From positions 1,116,001 to 1,180,000 of the forward strand of contig NZ_CP114039.1 of NCBI RefSeq assembly GCF_026965535.1: a stretch of 64,000 bases of DNA. Direction: 5' to 3'. This stretch comes from Corallococcus sp. NCRR (GTDB lineage: Bacteria > Myxococcota > Myxococcia > Myxococcales > Myxococcaceae). Positions 42,416-50,559 of the stretch are shown here, in pieces. The position numbers were made by a program, and so were the translations under genes. The first letter of the stretch is position 1. Each line of letters begins with the position of its first letter. The notes under the pieces were generated by a model. That model ran no database searches and had not been told where the DNA came from. It saw nothing but the letters and a program-made list of their open reading frames with translations.

Positions 42416-43303
42416 GTGACGTCCACTCCTGCATTCGAGCTCGCGGTCCTCACCGCTTCCGCCATCGCGTCCAACGAGTCCTTGCTCGACCGGCTGGTGC
42501 TCAAGGGAGGAAACGCGTTGCAGCTGATCCATCAACTGGGCGCGCGAGCCTCCATGGACCTGGATTACTCAATGGAAGGAGACGTCGAGGACGCAGGTGC
42601 CTTGGGGCGTGAGCTGGAGGCCGCGCTGGCATCGCGATTCTCCGCTGCCGGGTATGCGCTCATCGACTTCCGCTTCGGGCCCAAGCCCTCCAGCTCAGGC
42701 CCTGGGGTGAATTGGGGTGGCTACCATGCGGAGTTCAAGGTCCTGGCTGTCGCGGCGATGAAGCGGCTCGAAGAAGAGCTGCGTCGACGTGAGGCGAAGA
42801 AAGGAGCTGTTCCCAACCCGGCTCAGGTCCAGGAGCTGCATCGGCGAAGTGCGCCGAAGCGGACCATCGACATCAGCAAGTTCGAGTTCTGCCAGGGCAA
42901 GGCCGAGGCCACGCTCATCAACGGTCAGCGATGCTTCGTGTACACGCCCGCGATGATCGCCGCCGAGAAGCTACGGGCCCTCTGCCAGCAGATGGACGAG
43001 TACGAGCCACGGAAGAACCCTGCCAGCCGAGCTCGGGACTTCTATGACCTGCACGCCTGCGTCCGCTACGCGGGCGTGGACCTGACCATGCACCGCGCGC
43101 TCCTGGAGGGCATCTTCGCATCCAAGGATGTGCCCCTGACGCTCCTGCGGCTTCTTGCGGAGGAGCGCCACCGGGAGTTCCATCGCCGCAGCTGGTCCGC
43201 AGTGGAGGCAGCGGTCACAGGCGAAGTGCTGGAGTCCTTCGACTTCTATTTCGACTTCGTCTGCGCGGAGGTTGCCCGGCTACAAGCCGCGGGGATGGTG
43301 TAG
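42416..43303 (+). CDS. AbiEii-type nucleotidyltransferase toxin
   Basis: 295 residues of the AbiEii/AbiGii nucleotidyltransferase family. KGGNALQLIHQLGARASMDLDYS carries the Gly-rich loop and the DxD metal-binding motif; later KRTIDISKFEF, AEKLRALCQQ and SRARDFYDLH complete the family pattern. Such toxins arrest growth or abort phage infection, probably by nucleotide transfer to RNA. Start is GTG 42416. Unusually it is convergent with its antitoxin gene, overlapping it by 24 bp at the 3' ends, and is more likely read from the DUF1684 side. No palindrome precedes it. Confidence 0.75.
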   Translation: MTSTPAFELAVLTASAIASNESLLDRLVLKGGNALQLIHQLGARASMDLDYSMEGDVEDAGALGRELEAALASRFSAAGYALIDFRFGPKPSSSGPGVNWGGYHAEFKVLAVAAMKRLEEELRRREAKKGAVPNPAQVQELHRRSAPKRTIDISKFEFCQGKAEATLINGQRCFVYTPAMIAAEKLRALCQQMDEYEPRKNPASRARDFYDLHACVRYAGVDLTMHRALLEGIFASKDVPLTLLRLLAEERHREFHRRSWSAVEAAVTGEVLESFDFYFDFVCAEVARLQAAGMV

Positions 43304-44164
43304 CCGCCAGCCCGCGTCGTACACGAGGTCCTTGAGCCCGTAAGCCAGGTAGAAGTCGTGCTGAAGTCCTAGAGCCCGCAGAGGAGAAAGGGCATCAGCC
43401 TCAAAGCCCGCCCGCTCCATGTAGAAGCCCAGGGCCTGGTGATAGGGATAGACGTAGTTCAGTTGAGCAAGCGTCTGGAGCAGCTTCTCCACGTCCACTT
43501 TTTCCTGCTCACGCGCACGCCGGAAGGCCCCCAGGACCTCCTCGACTCCCCCTGCGTAGGTGGGGCGGACCGTCAGGTCTATCAGCGTCCGCTCGACGTT
43601 CGTGGCGGGCAGGAACTCCCCTTCGGGTGTCGGTACGTCCTCCACCCCCAGCGCTCCCGTGTTCTTTCCGCTGAGCAGGACGGCCCGGTAGATGTCGAAG
43701 TGGAAGACGTAGGTGGATGCGCGCTGATGTCCCTTGAAGGCACGGTCGATGGCCTCCTGGGTGAGCCCGCCCCTGGGAGGGGGCTTCGGACTCTGCTCCT
43801 TGTTGACATAGATGACCTTGGCGAACTGGTCGGTCAGCCCCTGCAACCACGCCGCCGTCCCGTGGGAGAGATAGGCGGACGGGCGCAGCGTCAGCGCCAC
43901 GGCCAGGGGCGACGCCTGCTCCCACACGTAGCGCGTCACCACCTCGCCAGTGTCCGAGGACAAGCGAACCACGGAGAGCTGCTTCGAGTCCGCCAGGAAC
44001 TGGATGAAGCCGGACAGCCCTACTGAAGCAGGAAGCCCCCATTCTTCGCGGTGCCGCTTGAGCATCGCCGTCAGCGCCGGGCGCGAGTAGACCCGTCCAG
44101 GCTCATCCTGGAAGGCCTGGGCGATCAGCCCGGCGGCAAGCTGGAGTTTCGTTCGGCGGGCCAT
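43280..44164 (-). CDS. AbiEi-type antitoxin / transcriptional autoregulator
   Basis: 294 residues matching type IV toxin-antitoxin AbiEi proteins: an N-terminal winged-helix region (to about 85), then YLSHGTAAWLQGLTDQ, ATNVERTLIDLTVRP and YPYHQALGFYMERAG of the AbiEi C-terminal domain. AbiEi represses its own operon by binding inverted repeats. Here the toxin gene is on the opposite strand, tail to tail. A perfect 42-bp palindrome starts 3 bp upstream of ATG 44164. No Shine-Dalgarno sequence is visible, suggesting a nearly leaderless message. Confidence 0.72.
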   Translation of the reverse strand: MARRTKLQLAAGLIAQAFQDEPGRVYSRPALTAMLKRHREEWGLPASVGLSGFIQFLADSKQLSVVRLSSDTGEVVTRYVWEQASPLAVALTLRPSAYLSHGTAAWLQGLTDQFAKVIYVNKEQSPKPPPRGGLTQEAIDRAFKGHQRASTYVFHFDIYRAVLLSGKNTGALGVEDVPTPEGEFLPATNVERTLIDLTVRPTYAGGVEEVLGAFRRAREQEKVDVEKLLQTLAQLNYVYPYHQALGFYMERAGFEADALSPLRALGLQHDFYLAYGLKDLVYDAGWRLHHPRGL

Positions 44165-44166
44165 AT

Positions 44167-44208
44167 CAGGCGGAGTGCCCAGGTATATATACCTGGGCAC
44201 TCCGCCTG
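44167..44208. promoter_or_regulatory. Perfect 42-bp palindrome, probable AbiEi operator and promoter
   Basis: Each arm is 21 bp (it begins CAGGCGGAGTGCCCAGG) and there are no mismatches; the centre is TATATA. Read on the minus strand, TATATA at 44185-44190 can be the -10 box, with ATGACA (44207-44212) as the -35 box 16 bp away. A protein bound to the palindrome would block this promoter completely. The motif ends two bases from the antitoxin start codon. Confidence 0.75.
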
Positions 44209-44295
44209 TCATAAAACCTATGACCTCAAAACGCCTCCGCCCGCTTCCCTCCAGGAGGGAAACGGGCGGCGTGGGGGTGGCACTCAGGTGAAGCC

Positions 44296-45195
44296 TCAGA
44301 GCTGGATGGTCTTCTCCACATCCGCCATGCGGAAGCGCGCCATCGCCAGGTTCGCGTTCGAGCGATGCAGCGCGATGTAGAGGAACAGGCCTTCGCGGGC
44401 CGCGAGCGGTCGGATGATGTGGTACTGCTCGCCCAGGGTGATGAGCATGTCCTCGATGCGGTCCTTGATGCCCAGGGCCTTCATCGTCTTCAGCTTGGCG
44501 CGCATCACCTCGGTGTTGCCCGCGGCCGCCGCCTCGACGTTGAACGCCGCGTTCCCACCGACGCTTCCCAGGGTCATCCCGCTGTTGGCATCCGCGAGAC
44601 AGACCGCGAACGCCCCTTCAATCTTCATCGCCTCTTCCAGCGCCTGCTTCACGTTCGCCATGACTTCACCTTCCAGTAGGACGGGGGGACCCGAGGGGGA
44701 CTGCGACTGCGGAACGGCAGGCTGCGTCTGTGATGCGTCGGCCGTGAGCTCCGCCAGGTCGAACGTCAGCTGGCTGGAGTAGGAGCGCGGCTGCGGCACG
44801 AAGAGGGCCTGCGCCTCCGTCAGCACGAAGAGCGTCTCCAACTGCGCGCCCACATGGCCGCGGAGCAGGTCGCGCAGCGTGTCGCGCGGCACCAGACCCC
44901 ACGCCACCAGCGTCTCGCAGAAGTTGCCGCCGCTCTTGCGGCACTCCGCCATCACCTGCTCGACGTCCTCGCGGCTCACCAGCTTCGCGTCGATGAGCGC
45001 CGTGGAGAAGCTGCGCGCGCCCGGGCCCGTGAGCACCGTCCACGCCACCTTGCGCTCCACCACGAAGATGCGCCCGGAGACCGTGGTGGACTTCACCACC
45101 ACCTCACCGCCCAGCTTGCTCTCCAGCGCTTCGTTGAGCACCGCCCGGACAACCTGACGGGGCTGGGACACCATGGTTCGAGGAGCCGGATTCAT
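44296..45195 (-). CDS. Roadblock/LC7-domain protein with N-terminal DUF4388-like region
   Basis: 299 residues. The N-terminal part (about 1-150) has GRIFVVERKVAWTV and FSTALIDAKLVS, resembling DUF4388/PATAN-type domains of myxobacterial signalling proteins. A Pro/Gln/Ser linker follows. The C-terminal part (about 190-299) is roadblock-like (NVKQALEEAMKIEGAFAVCLAD, GLFLYIALHRSNANLAMARF), a fold that regulates small Ras-like GTPases such as MglA. No GTPase gene is adjacent. Start ATG 45195; a short inverted repeat lies about 75 bp upstream. Confidence 0.65.
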   Translation of the reverse strand: MNPAPRTMVSQPRQVVRAVLNEALESKLGGEVVVKSTTVSGRIFVVERKVAWTVLTGPGARSFSTALIDAKLVSREDVEQVMAECRKSGGNFCETLVAWGLVPRDTLRDLLRGHVGAQLETLFVLTEAQALFVPQPRSYSSQLTFDLAELTADASQTQPAVPQSQSPSGPPVLLEGEVMANVKQALEEAMKIEGAFAVCLADANSGMTLGSVGGNAAFNVEAAAAGNTEVMRAKLKTMKALGIKDRIEDMLITLGEQYHIIRPLAAREGLFLYIALHRSNANLAMARFRMADVEKTIQL

Positions 45196-45267
45196 GGGGA
45201 GCGCACAGTGACCGCCAGTGTTGGCGCGGTCCGTCGAGGGGGGCGTTACCGCCGGAACAATAAACAC

Positions 45268-45291
45268 CTGAGCTGCATAATCGCAACTCAG
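45268..45291. promoter_or_regulatory. Inverted repeat upstream of the roadblock gene
   Basis: CTGAGCTGC and GCAACTCAG around ATAATC form 9-bp arms with one mismatch. Its position, about 75 bp upstream of the start, fits an operator or a leader hairpin. No candidate regulator is next to it. Confidence 0.35.
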
Positions 45292-45540
45292 CTGTAAAAT
45301 TCAGGGAAGAGATGACTCCCCTGGGGTTGTGGCAACCCCGTACAAATGTCTGAGTGTGTTGTACCGAAGAACCAAAGACAACGGAACAATTCCAGAGGAG
45401 CAAAAACCCAACGCATGCTCCCGACACCGCAATGCGCCGCGGGGACGCAGGGTCTTCCCGCCAACATTTTCCCTCTGGAAGCGGGGGCAGGCAGGGGGAG
45501 CCGCCGGAGAAAATCCGGTCTTTCGCGCGGCACGTAGAAA

Positions 45541-45569
45541 CCCCCAGAGCGCATGACGCACCCTGGGGG
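45541..45569 (-). terminator. Hairpin terminator downstream of the PfpI/DJ-1 gene
   Basis: On the minus strand a CCCCCAG/CTGGGGG stem with an inner GCG/CGC pairing is followed by TTTCTAC. It lies about 40 bp beyond the stop of the glutamine-amidotransferase-like gene and would separate it from the downstream roadblock gene. Confidence 0.55.
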
Positions 45570-45608
45570 CCTGGGTCCTGTTGGACCATGTTCCGCGTTG
45601 TTTTCGGT

Positions 45609-46187
45609 TCAGTGCACTGGCGGTGCGCGGTCCGCGGTGGCTTCCGGGGCCAGAGGTGACTCCAGACGTGGGGCGATGCCGTCCTTCAGCTGGCGCAGCA
45701 GGGCGGCGCAGAAGGCCTCCAGGTCATCCGGCTTGCGGGACGTGATGAGGTTGCCGTCCTCCACCACCTGGCGGTCCACCCAGCGCGCGCCGGCGTTGAT
45801 GAGGTCCGTCTTGATGGAGGGGAACGAGGTGACGGTGCGCTCGTCCGCGATGTCCGCCTCCACCAGCATCCACGGCGCGTGGCACACGGCGGCGATGGGC
45901 TTGTCCGCCTTGAAGAAGTCGCGCACGAAGCCGACCATGGCGATGTCCATGCGCAGGTGGTCCGGCGAGTAGCCACCAGGAATCACCAGCGCGGCGAAGT
46001 CCGCGGCCTTCAGCTCCTTCACCGCCTTCTCCGTGCGGATTTCCGCGCCCTTCTTGCCCTTGAGCGTCTTGCCGGCCTCCACGCCGATGACGACGGGCTC
46101 GTGGCCCGCCTGCTTGAGCTTGTCGTAGGGGACCTGGAACTCGGAGTCCTCGAAGTCATTCGCCACGATGAATGCGATGCGCGCCAT
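45609..46187 (-). CDS. PfpI/DJ-1 family glutamine-amidotransferase-like protein
   Basis: 192 residues of the class I amidotransferase-like DJ-1/PfpI family. IAFIVANDFEDSEFQVPYDKL begins the fold; the nucleophile elbow is AAVCHAPW with the acid Glu supplied by the early EDSEF segment; VIPGGYSPDHLR is also conserved. Members act as stress proteins, deglycases or peptidases; the exact activity is debated. Cytoplasmic. A 24-residue Pro/Ala-rich C-terminal extension is present. Divergent from the broken dehydrogenase gene. Confidence 0.88.
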   Translation of the reverse strand: MARIAFIVANDFEDSEFQVPYDKLKQAGHEPVVIGVEAGKTLKGKKGAEIRTEKAVKELKAADFAALVIPGGYSPDHLRMDIAMVGFVRDFFKADKPIAAVCHAPWMLVEADIADERTVTSFPSIKTDLINAGARWVDRQVVEDGNLITSRKPDDLEAFCAALLRQLKDGIAPRLESPLAPEATADRAPPVH

Positions 46188-46354
46188 GGAACTGCCTCCC
46201 CGCTGGGCAAAGGTTGCCGTTGAACCCGCCCGAGCAAGGTGCCCACGACAGGGGCCGCGACAATGCCACCCGGCACCGTCTTCCAGTCCCGAGTGCGCTC
46301 GCCTGCCCCCCTTCCAGGTCGGTAGGCCGCGTTCACCAACGCTAGATTGCCGCC

Positions 46355-47328
46355 ATGCGCTGCCGACGCCTGCTCCTGTCCGCCCTCGTGGTGCTCACCG
46401 CCTCCGCCTCCGCCTGCCGCAAGAGCCAGGCGCAGGGGACGGCCTCCGCCGCGGACTGCGTCCGGATGGAGGACGGCTGGGGACAGGACGGCGACGTGCC
46501 CGTCACCGTGGAGGTGGTGGCCGAGGGGCTGGAGGTCCCCTGGGGCGTGGCCTTCCTGCCGGGCGGAGCCGGGGACGCGCTCATCACCGAGCGGCCGGGC
46601 CGCGTGCGGCTGCTCCGCGGAGGCCAACTGCAACCGCGAGCCGTGGCCACGCTGCCCCTGACGGCGAACGGCGAGGGGGGCCTGCTGGGCATCGCCGCGC
46701 ACCCGGACTTCGCGACGAACCGTCAGTTCTACCTGTACGTCACCACCCAGGCGGACGGGAAGGCGCAGAACCGGGTGGAGCGCTGGACGCTGTCAGCGGA
46801 CGGCACGAGCGCGGCCTTCGAGCGCGTCATCTTCGGCGGCATCCCTTCCGCGAAGTATCACGACGGCGGGCGGCTGCGCTTCGGACCGGACGGCATGCTC
46901 TACGTGGGCACGGGCGACGCCCGGGATCCGGACCTGTCCCAGGACCTGGCCAGCCCCGCGGGCAAGCTCTTGCGCCTGACGCCGGATGGAGCGGTGCCCC
47001 GGGACAATCCCTTTCCGGACTCGCCCGTGTTCCTGCTGGGCGTGCGCAACACGCAAGGTTTTGACTGGAAGGACGCCACCACGCTGTACCTCACCGACCA
47101 CGGCCCCAGCGGTGAGACGATGCGCTTTGGCCACGACGAGGTGAACGTGGTGAAGGCGGGCGACAACCTGGGCTGGCCCGGCACGAGGTGTACCTGCGCG
47201 ACACCTGGGGCCGCCTGCGCGACGTGCTGATGGGCCCCGACGGCCACCTGTACGTCACCACCAGCAACTGCGACGGCCGGGGCGAGTGCGGCCCGAAGAA
47301 GGACCTGCTGCTGCGCGTGCGGCGTTAG
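46355..47328 (+). pseudogene. PQQ-type glucose/sorbosone dehydrogenase, internally deleted and frameshifted
   Basis: The intact part encodes a lipoprotein-type signal (lipobox near SASAC) and the beta-propeller start: GLEVPWGVAFLPGG, GGLLGIAAHPDF, YHDGGRLRFGPDGMLYVGTGD, then HDEVNVVKAGDNLGWPG. After GWP, near 47175, the frame shifts and ends at 47230. The other frame continues with EVYLRDTWGRLRDVLMGPDG, YVTTSNCDGRGE and a normal terminus at 47328. About 80 residues expected between these blocks in the family are missing, so a deletion not divisible by three has fused the ends. A sequencing or assembly error is possible but would not restore the missing part. Confidence 0.8.
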
Positions 47329-48128
47329 CTCACGCTCTCCGCGCTGTAGCGGGCCAGGAGGCCCGTGCGCACCGCGTAGCGGTAGACGCGCTGGAACACC
47401 CAGCCCGCCAGCACGATGTCCAGGAGCGCCAGCGCGAAGCCCCAGCCGAGCGTGGCGCCGGAGAACTCGCCGCCGGCCACCAGCGTGCGCACGCCCTCGA
47501 AGACGTAGGACGGGGGCAGCAGCTTCGCCACCCACTGCATCCACTCCGGCAGCGTGGACAGCGGATAGAAGACGCCCACGAACGGGGACAGCAGGCTGGG
47601 GATGGGCCAGACGAACCACTCGGACGCGGGGCCCAACCTCAAGACCATCGCGCTGCTGAGGATGCCCAGCGCGATGCCGAAGAGGAACAGCACCATCACG
47701 AAGGGGATGAACAGCGCCCCGTAGGCGGCGAACGACAGGCCGAACACCGTGGTGGACAACAGCAGCATCACGACGAGGCCAATGGCGCTGGTCGCGATGC
47801 TCGTCACCACCAGGCCACCCACGTACTCCGGCAGCGTGAGCGGCGTGGCGAAGACGTTGAGGAAGTTGCGCGACCAGACGTCCTCGAAGAAGCCCGTCGT
47901 CAGCCCCTGCATCACGCGCGCGAAGAAGTCCCAGAGCAGCACCGCGCCCAGGAGCGCCGGCACGAAGTCGTAGCCGGCGGACGTCACCTCGTTGAGGTAC
48001 CGGGTCATGAAGCCCCACAGCACCATGTCCACGGCCACCCAGGCGAACAGCGGCACCACGCGCGCGAAGTTGCCCTTGTAGAGATAGAACTGGCGCAGCG
48101 CGATGCCCGCGACGTGGTTCAGGTTCAT
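47325..48128 (-). CDS. ABC-2 type transporter permease
   Basis: 267-residue membrane protein with about six helices, for example LLLSTTVFGLSFAAYGALFI and ALLDIVLAGWVFQRVYRYA, in the ABC-2 permease family. It overlaps the ATPase gene by ATGA, so both are translated together and form one exporter. Such systems export polysaccharides, lipids or drugs; the substrate cannot be told. The stop codon overlaps the end of the broken dehydrogenase gene on the other strand. Confidence 0.85.
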   Translation of the reverse strand: MNLNHVAGIALRQFYLYKGNFARVVPLFAWVAVDMVLWGFMTRYLNEVTSAGYDFVPALLGAVLLWDFFARVMQGLTTGFFEDVWSRNFLNVFATPLTLPEYVGGLVVTSIATSAIGLVVMLLLSTTVFGLSFAAYGALFIPFVMVLFLFGIALGILSSAMVLRLGPASEWFVWPIPSLLSPFVGVFYPLSTLPEWMQWVAKLLPPSYVFEGVRTLVAGGEFSGATLGWGFALALLDIVLAGWVFQRVYRYAVRTGLLARYSAESVS

Positions 48129-48895
48129 GGCGCTTCGGTCCTCTCCAGGGCCAGCGGCTCGTTGGCCACGGCGATGAACAGCTCCTCCAGCGAGGCCTTG
48201 CCGTGCTCGCGCGGCAGCGTCCTCGGGTCGCCCTCCAGCAGCACCCGGCCGCGCGCCAGGAAGAGGACGCGGTCGCAGACGGACTCCACCTCGTACATGT
48301 TGTGGGACGTCCACAGCACGCTGCTGTGGCCCTGCGCGGCGAAGGCCTTGATGCGGGTGCGGATGTCCAGCGCGGTGGCCGGGTCCAGCGACGCGGTGGG
48401 TTCGTCCAGCAGCAGCAGGCGGGGCTCGTTGAGCATGGCCTTGGCCAGGGACACGCGCGTCTGCTCGCCGGAGGACAGCACGCCGCACTTGGTGTCGCGG
48501 AAGCGCTTCAGGTCGTACTGCTCCAGCAGCGTCTCGATGCGGGCGGACAGCCCCTTCACGCCGTAGATGAGGCCGAAGACGCGCAGGTTCTGGGCCACGG
48601 TGAGGTTGCCGGGCAGGGGCGCGTAGACGGCGGCGAAGTTGGTGCGCGACAGCGCCTTCACCCGCTGGGTCTCCAAATCCGTGCCTTCGATGGCGATGGT
48701 GCCGGAGGTGGGCTGGAGCACGCCCAGGAGCATGTTGATGGTGGTGCTCTTGCCCGCGCCGTTGGAGCCCAGGAGCCCCACGATTTCGTTGCGGCGCACG
48801 TGGAAGGAGATGCCGTCCACGGCGGTGTGGGCGCCGTAGGTTTTACGCAGGGCCGTGACGGAGAGCACCAGGGTGTCAAGCGAGCCGGATTTCAT
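48125..48895 (-). CDS. ABC-2 transporter ATP-binding protein
   Basis: 256 residues with all ABC motifs: Walker A GSNGAGKST near 44, the signature LSSGEQTRVSLAKAML, Walker B LLLLDEPTASLD and the H-loop VLWTSHNM. The Q-loop region is YAPLPGNLTVAQNL. It energises the permease encoded by the overlapping downstream gene. Start ATG 48895; divergent from the antiporter gene with a gap of about 75 bp. Confidence 0.92.
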   Translation of the reverse strand: MKSGSLDTLVLSVTALRKTYGAHTAVDGISFHVRRNEIVGLLGSNGAGKSTTINMLLGVLQPTSGTIAIEGTDLETQRVKALSRTNFAAVYAPLPGNLTVAQNLRVFGLIYGVKGLSARIETLLEQYDLKRFRDTKCGVLSSGEQTRVSLAKAMLNEPRLLLLDEPTASLDPATALDIRTRIKAFAAQGHSSVLWTSHNMYEVESVCDRVLFLARGRVLLEGDPRTLPREHGKASLEELFIAVANEPLALERTEAP

Positions 48896-48969
48896 CGGGG
48901 GTCCCGCTGTACCACGCGGATCGAATCTGGAAAGCTTCGCGTCCCCTTCCCGGTCCCAGTGGAGTCGCC

Positions 48970-50559
48970 GTGCTGCTGGAAGTACCCATTTTAATCGGCC
49001 TGATGGTGGCGGCCATCGCGCTTGCCATCGCCGCCAAGCGGGCCAGCGTGCCGTACAACGTCGCGCTGGTGCTTGGTGGCTTGCTCATCTCGGTTGCACA
49101 CCTGCTGCCGGGCGTGCCTCCGCTCAATCCCCAGGTGGTGTTCCTCATCTGCCTGCCGCTGCTGCTCTTCGAGGGCGGCATCATGGCGGACCTCAATGGC
49201 ATCCGCGCGAACGCGGTCCCCATTGGCCTCTTGTCCACGCTGGGGATGGTGCTCGCCATTGGCGCCACCGGCGCCGCGCTGCACTGGATGCTGCATCTGG
49301 CGTGGGGGCCCGCGCTGCTGTTGGGCTCCATCCTCGCGGTGACGGACACGGTGTCCATCCTCTACGCCTTCCGCCGCGCGCCGGTGCCCGGGCGGCTGTC
49401 GGGCATCATCCAGGGCGAGAGCCTCTTCAACGACGGCACCGCGCTGGTGGCGTACACGGCCATCGCGGCGGTGGTGGCGGGCGGCGCGGCGCCCTCGCTG
49501 AGCTCCTTGAGCGGCCACGTGCTGCTCGCGTCGGTGGGCGGCGCGGTGGTGGGCCTGGCGCTGGGCCTGCTGGGCGGCTTCATCATCCGGCGCGCGGAGG
49601 ATCCGCTCGCGGAGATCATGGTGACGACGGCGGTGGCGCTGGCGTCCTACGTGATGGCGGAAGAGGTGCACCTGTCGGGCGCCATCTCCGCGGTGGTGGC
49701 GGGGCTGGCGGTGGGCGTGACGCTGCGGCGGGAGGTGCCGCCGCAGAGCCAGGTGGCCATCCACTCCTTCTGGGAGTACGCCACCTTCGGCGTCAACACG
49801 TTCCTCTTCCTCTCCGTGGGCCTGGACACGCGGCCGGAGGCGCTCCAGGGGCACCTGCCGGGCGTGGGCATCGCGGTGGTGGCGGTGGTGCTGGGGCGCG
49901 CGGTGGCCATCTACGTGCCCTTCCTGCTGTTGCGGCTGTTCAAGCCCGCGGAGTCCATCCCGCTGCGCTGGCAGCACGTGTTCCTGCTGGGCAACATCAA
50001 GGGCGCGCTGTCCATCGGTCTGGCGCTGGGTCTTCCGGAGACCACGCCCGCGCGCGAACAGATTGTCTCCATCGCGTTCGGCGTCACGCTGGTGTCCATG
50101 GTGGGCCAGGGGCTGATGCTCACGGGCGCGCTCAAGTGGCTGGGGCTGTTCCAGCAGGACGCGGTGGCGCTGGAGATGGCCGAGCAGCGCGGCAAGCTCA
50201 TCGCCAGCCGCGCGGCGCACGTGGAGCTGGACGCGTTGCATTCGCAGGGCCTGCTGCCGCGCGCGGCCTATGAGCACCTGCGCAGCGAGTACCAGGTGAA
50301 CATCGCCCGGGCGGAGCGGGAGCTGCGGCGCATCAGCGAGCAGCACCTGGCCGAGGGGGCGAAGGACCTCTTGAGCACGCGGCGGCGGCTCATCGACGCG
50401 GAGCGCACGGCGTTGCAGGGCGCGCGGCGCAACGGGCTGATTCCGGAGGGGACGGCGGAGGAGATGCTGGCGCACCTGGACGCGCGGATGTTGGACCTGG
50501 AGAAGGTGCTGCACGGCGGGCACGCGAACTCGGAAGGCAAGGAGCACAAGGCGTCATGA
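48970..50559 (+). CDS. CPA1-family Na+/H+ or K+/H+ antiporter
   Basis: 529 residues. About twelve membrane helices occupy 1-400, with FEGGIMADL, the GSILAVTDTVSIL and GESLFNDGTALVAY motifs that hold the ion-binding acidic residues, and a GNIKGALSIGLALGLP segment. A helical, charged cytoplasmic tail (about 405-529) follows. Start GTG 48970. It overlaps by ATGA a gene encoding a nucleotide-binding regulatory subunit, suggesting cytoplasmic control of cation/proton exchange. Confidence 0.9.
   Translation: MLLEVPILIGLMVAAIALAIAAKRASVPYNVALVLGGLLISVAHLLPGVPPLNPQVVFLICLPLLLFEGGIMADLNGIRANAVPIGLLSTLGMVLAIGATGAALHWMLHLAWGPALLLGSILAVTDTVSILYAFRRAPVPGRLSGIIQGESLFNDGTALVAYTAIAAVVAGGAAPSLSSLSGHVLLASVGGAVVGLALGLLGGFIIRRAEDPLAEIMVTTAVALASYVMAEEVHLSGAISAVVAGLAVGVTLRREVPPQSQVAIHSFWEYATFGVNTFLFLSVGLDTRPEALQGHLPGVGIAVVAVVLGRAVAIYVPFLLLRLFKPAESIPLRWQHVFLLGNIKGALSIGLALGLPETTPAREQIVSIAFGVTLVSMVGQGLMLTGALKWLGLFQQDAVALEMAEQRGKLIASRAAHVELDALHSQGLLPRAAYEHLRSEYQVNIARAERELRRISEQHLAEGAKDLLSTRRRLIDAERTALQGARRNGLIPEGTAEEMLAHLDARMLDLEKVLHGGHANSEGKEHKAS

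Larger units (their letters stand above)
45196..45608. other. Intergenic region, 413 bp
   Basis: Parts of this gap are clearly less GC-rich than the surroundings. It contains the inverted repeat at 45268-45291, a GGGGTTG-TGG-CAACCCC hairpin at about 45321-45337, and a terminator-like hairpin at 45541-45569. Short overlapping frames exist in it but none looks like a gene. It probably carries a long leader and promoter for the roadblock gene. Confidence 0.5.

Noticed and set aside
45296-45608. Possible c-di-GMP (GEMM) riboswitch before the roadblock gene
   Set aside because: The hairpins are suggestive, but the conserved GEMM segments are not found in the expected order on either strand.
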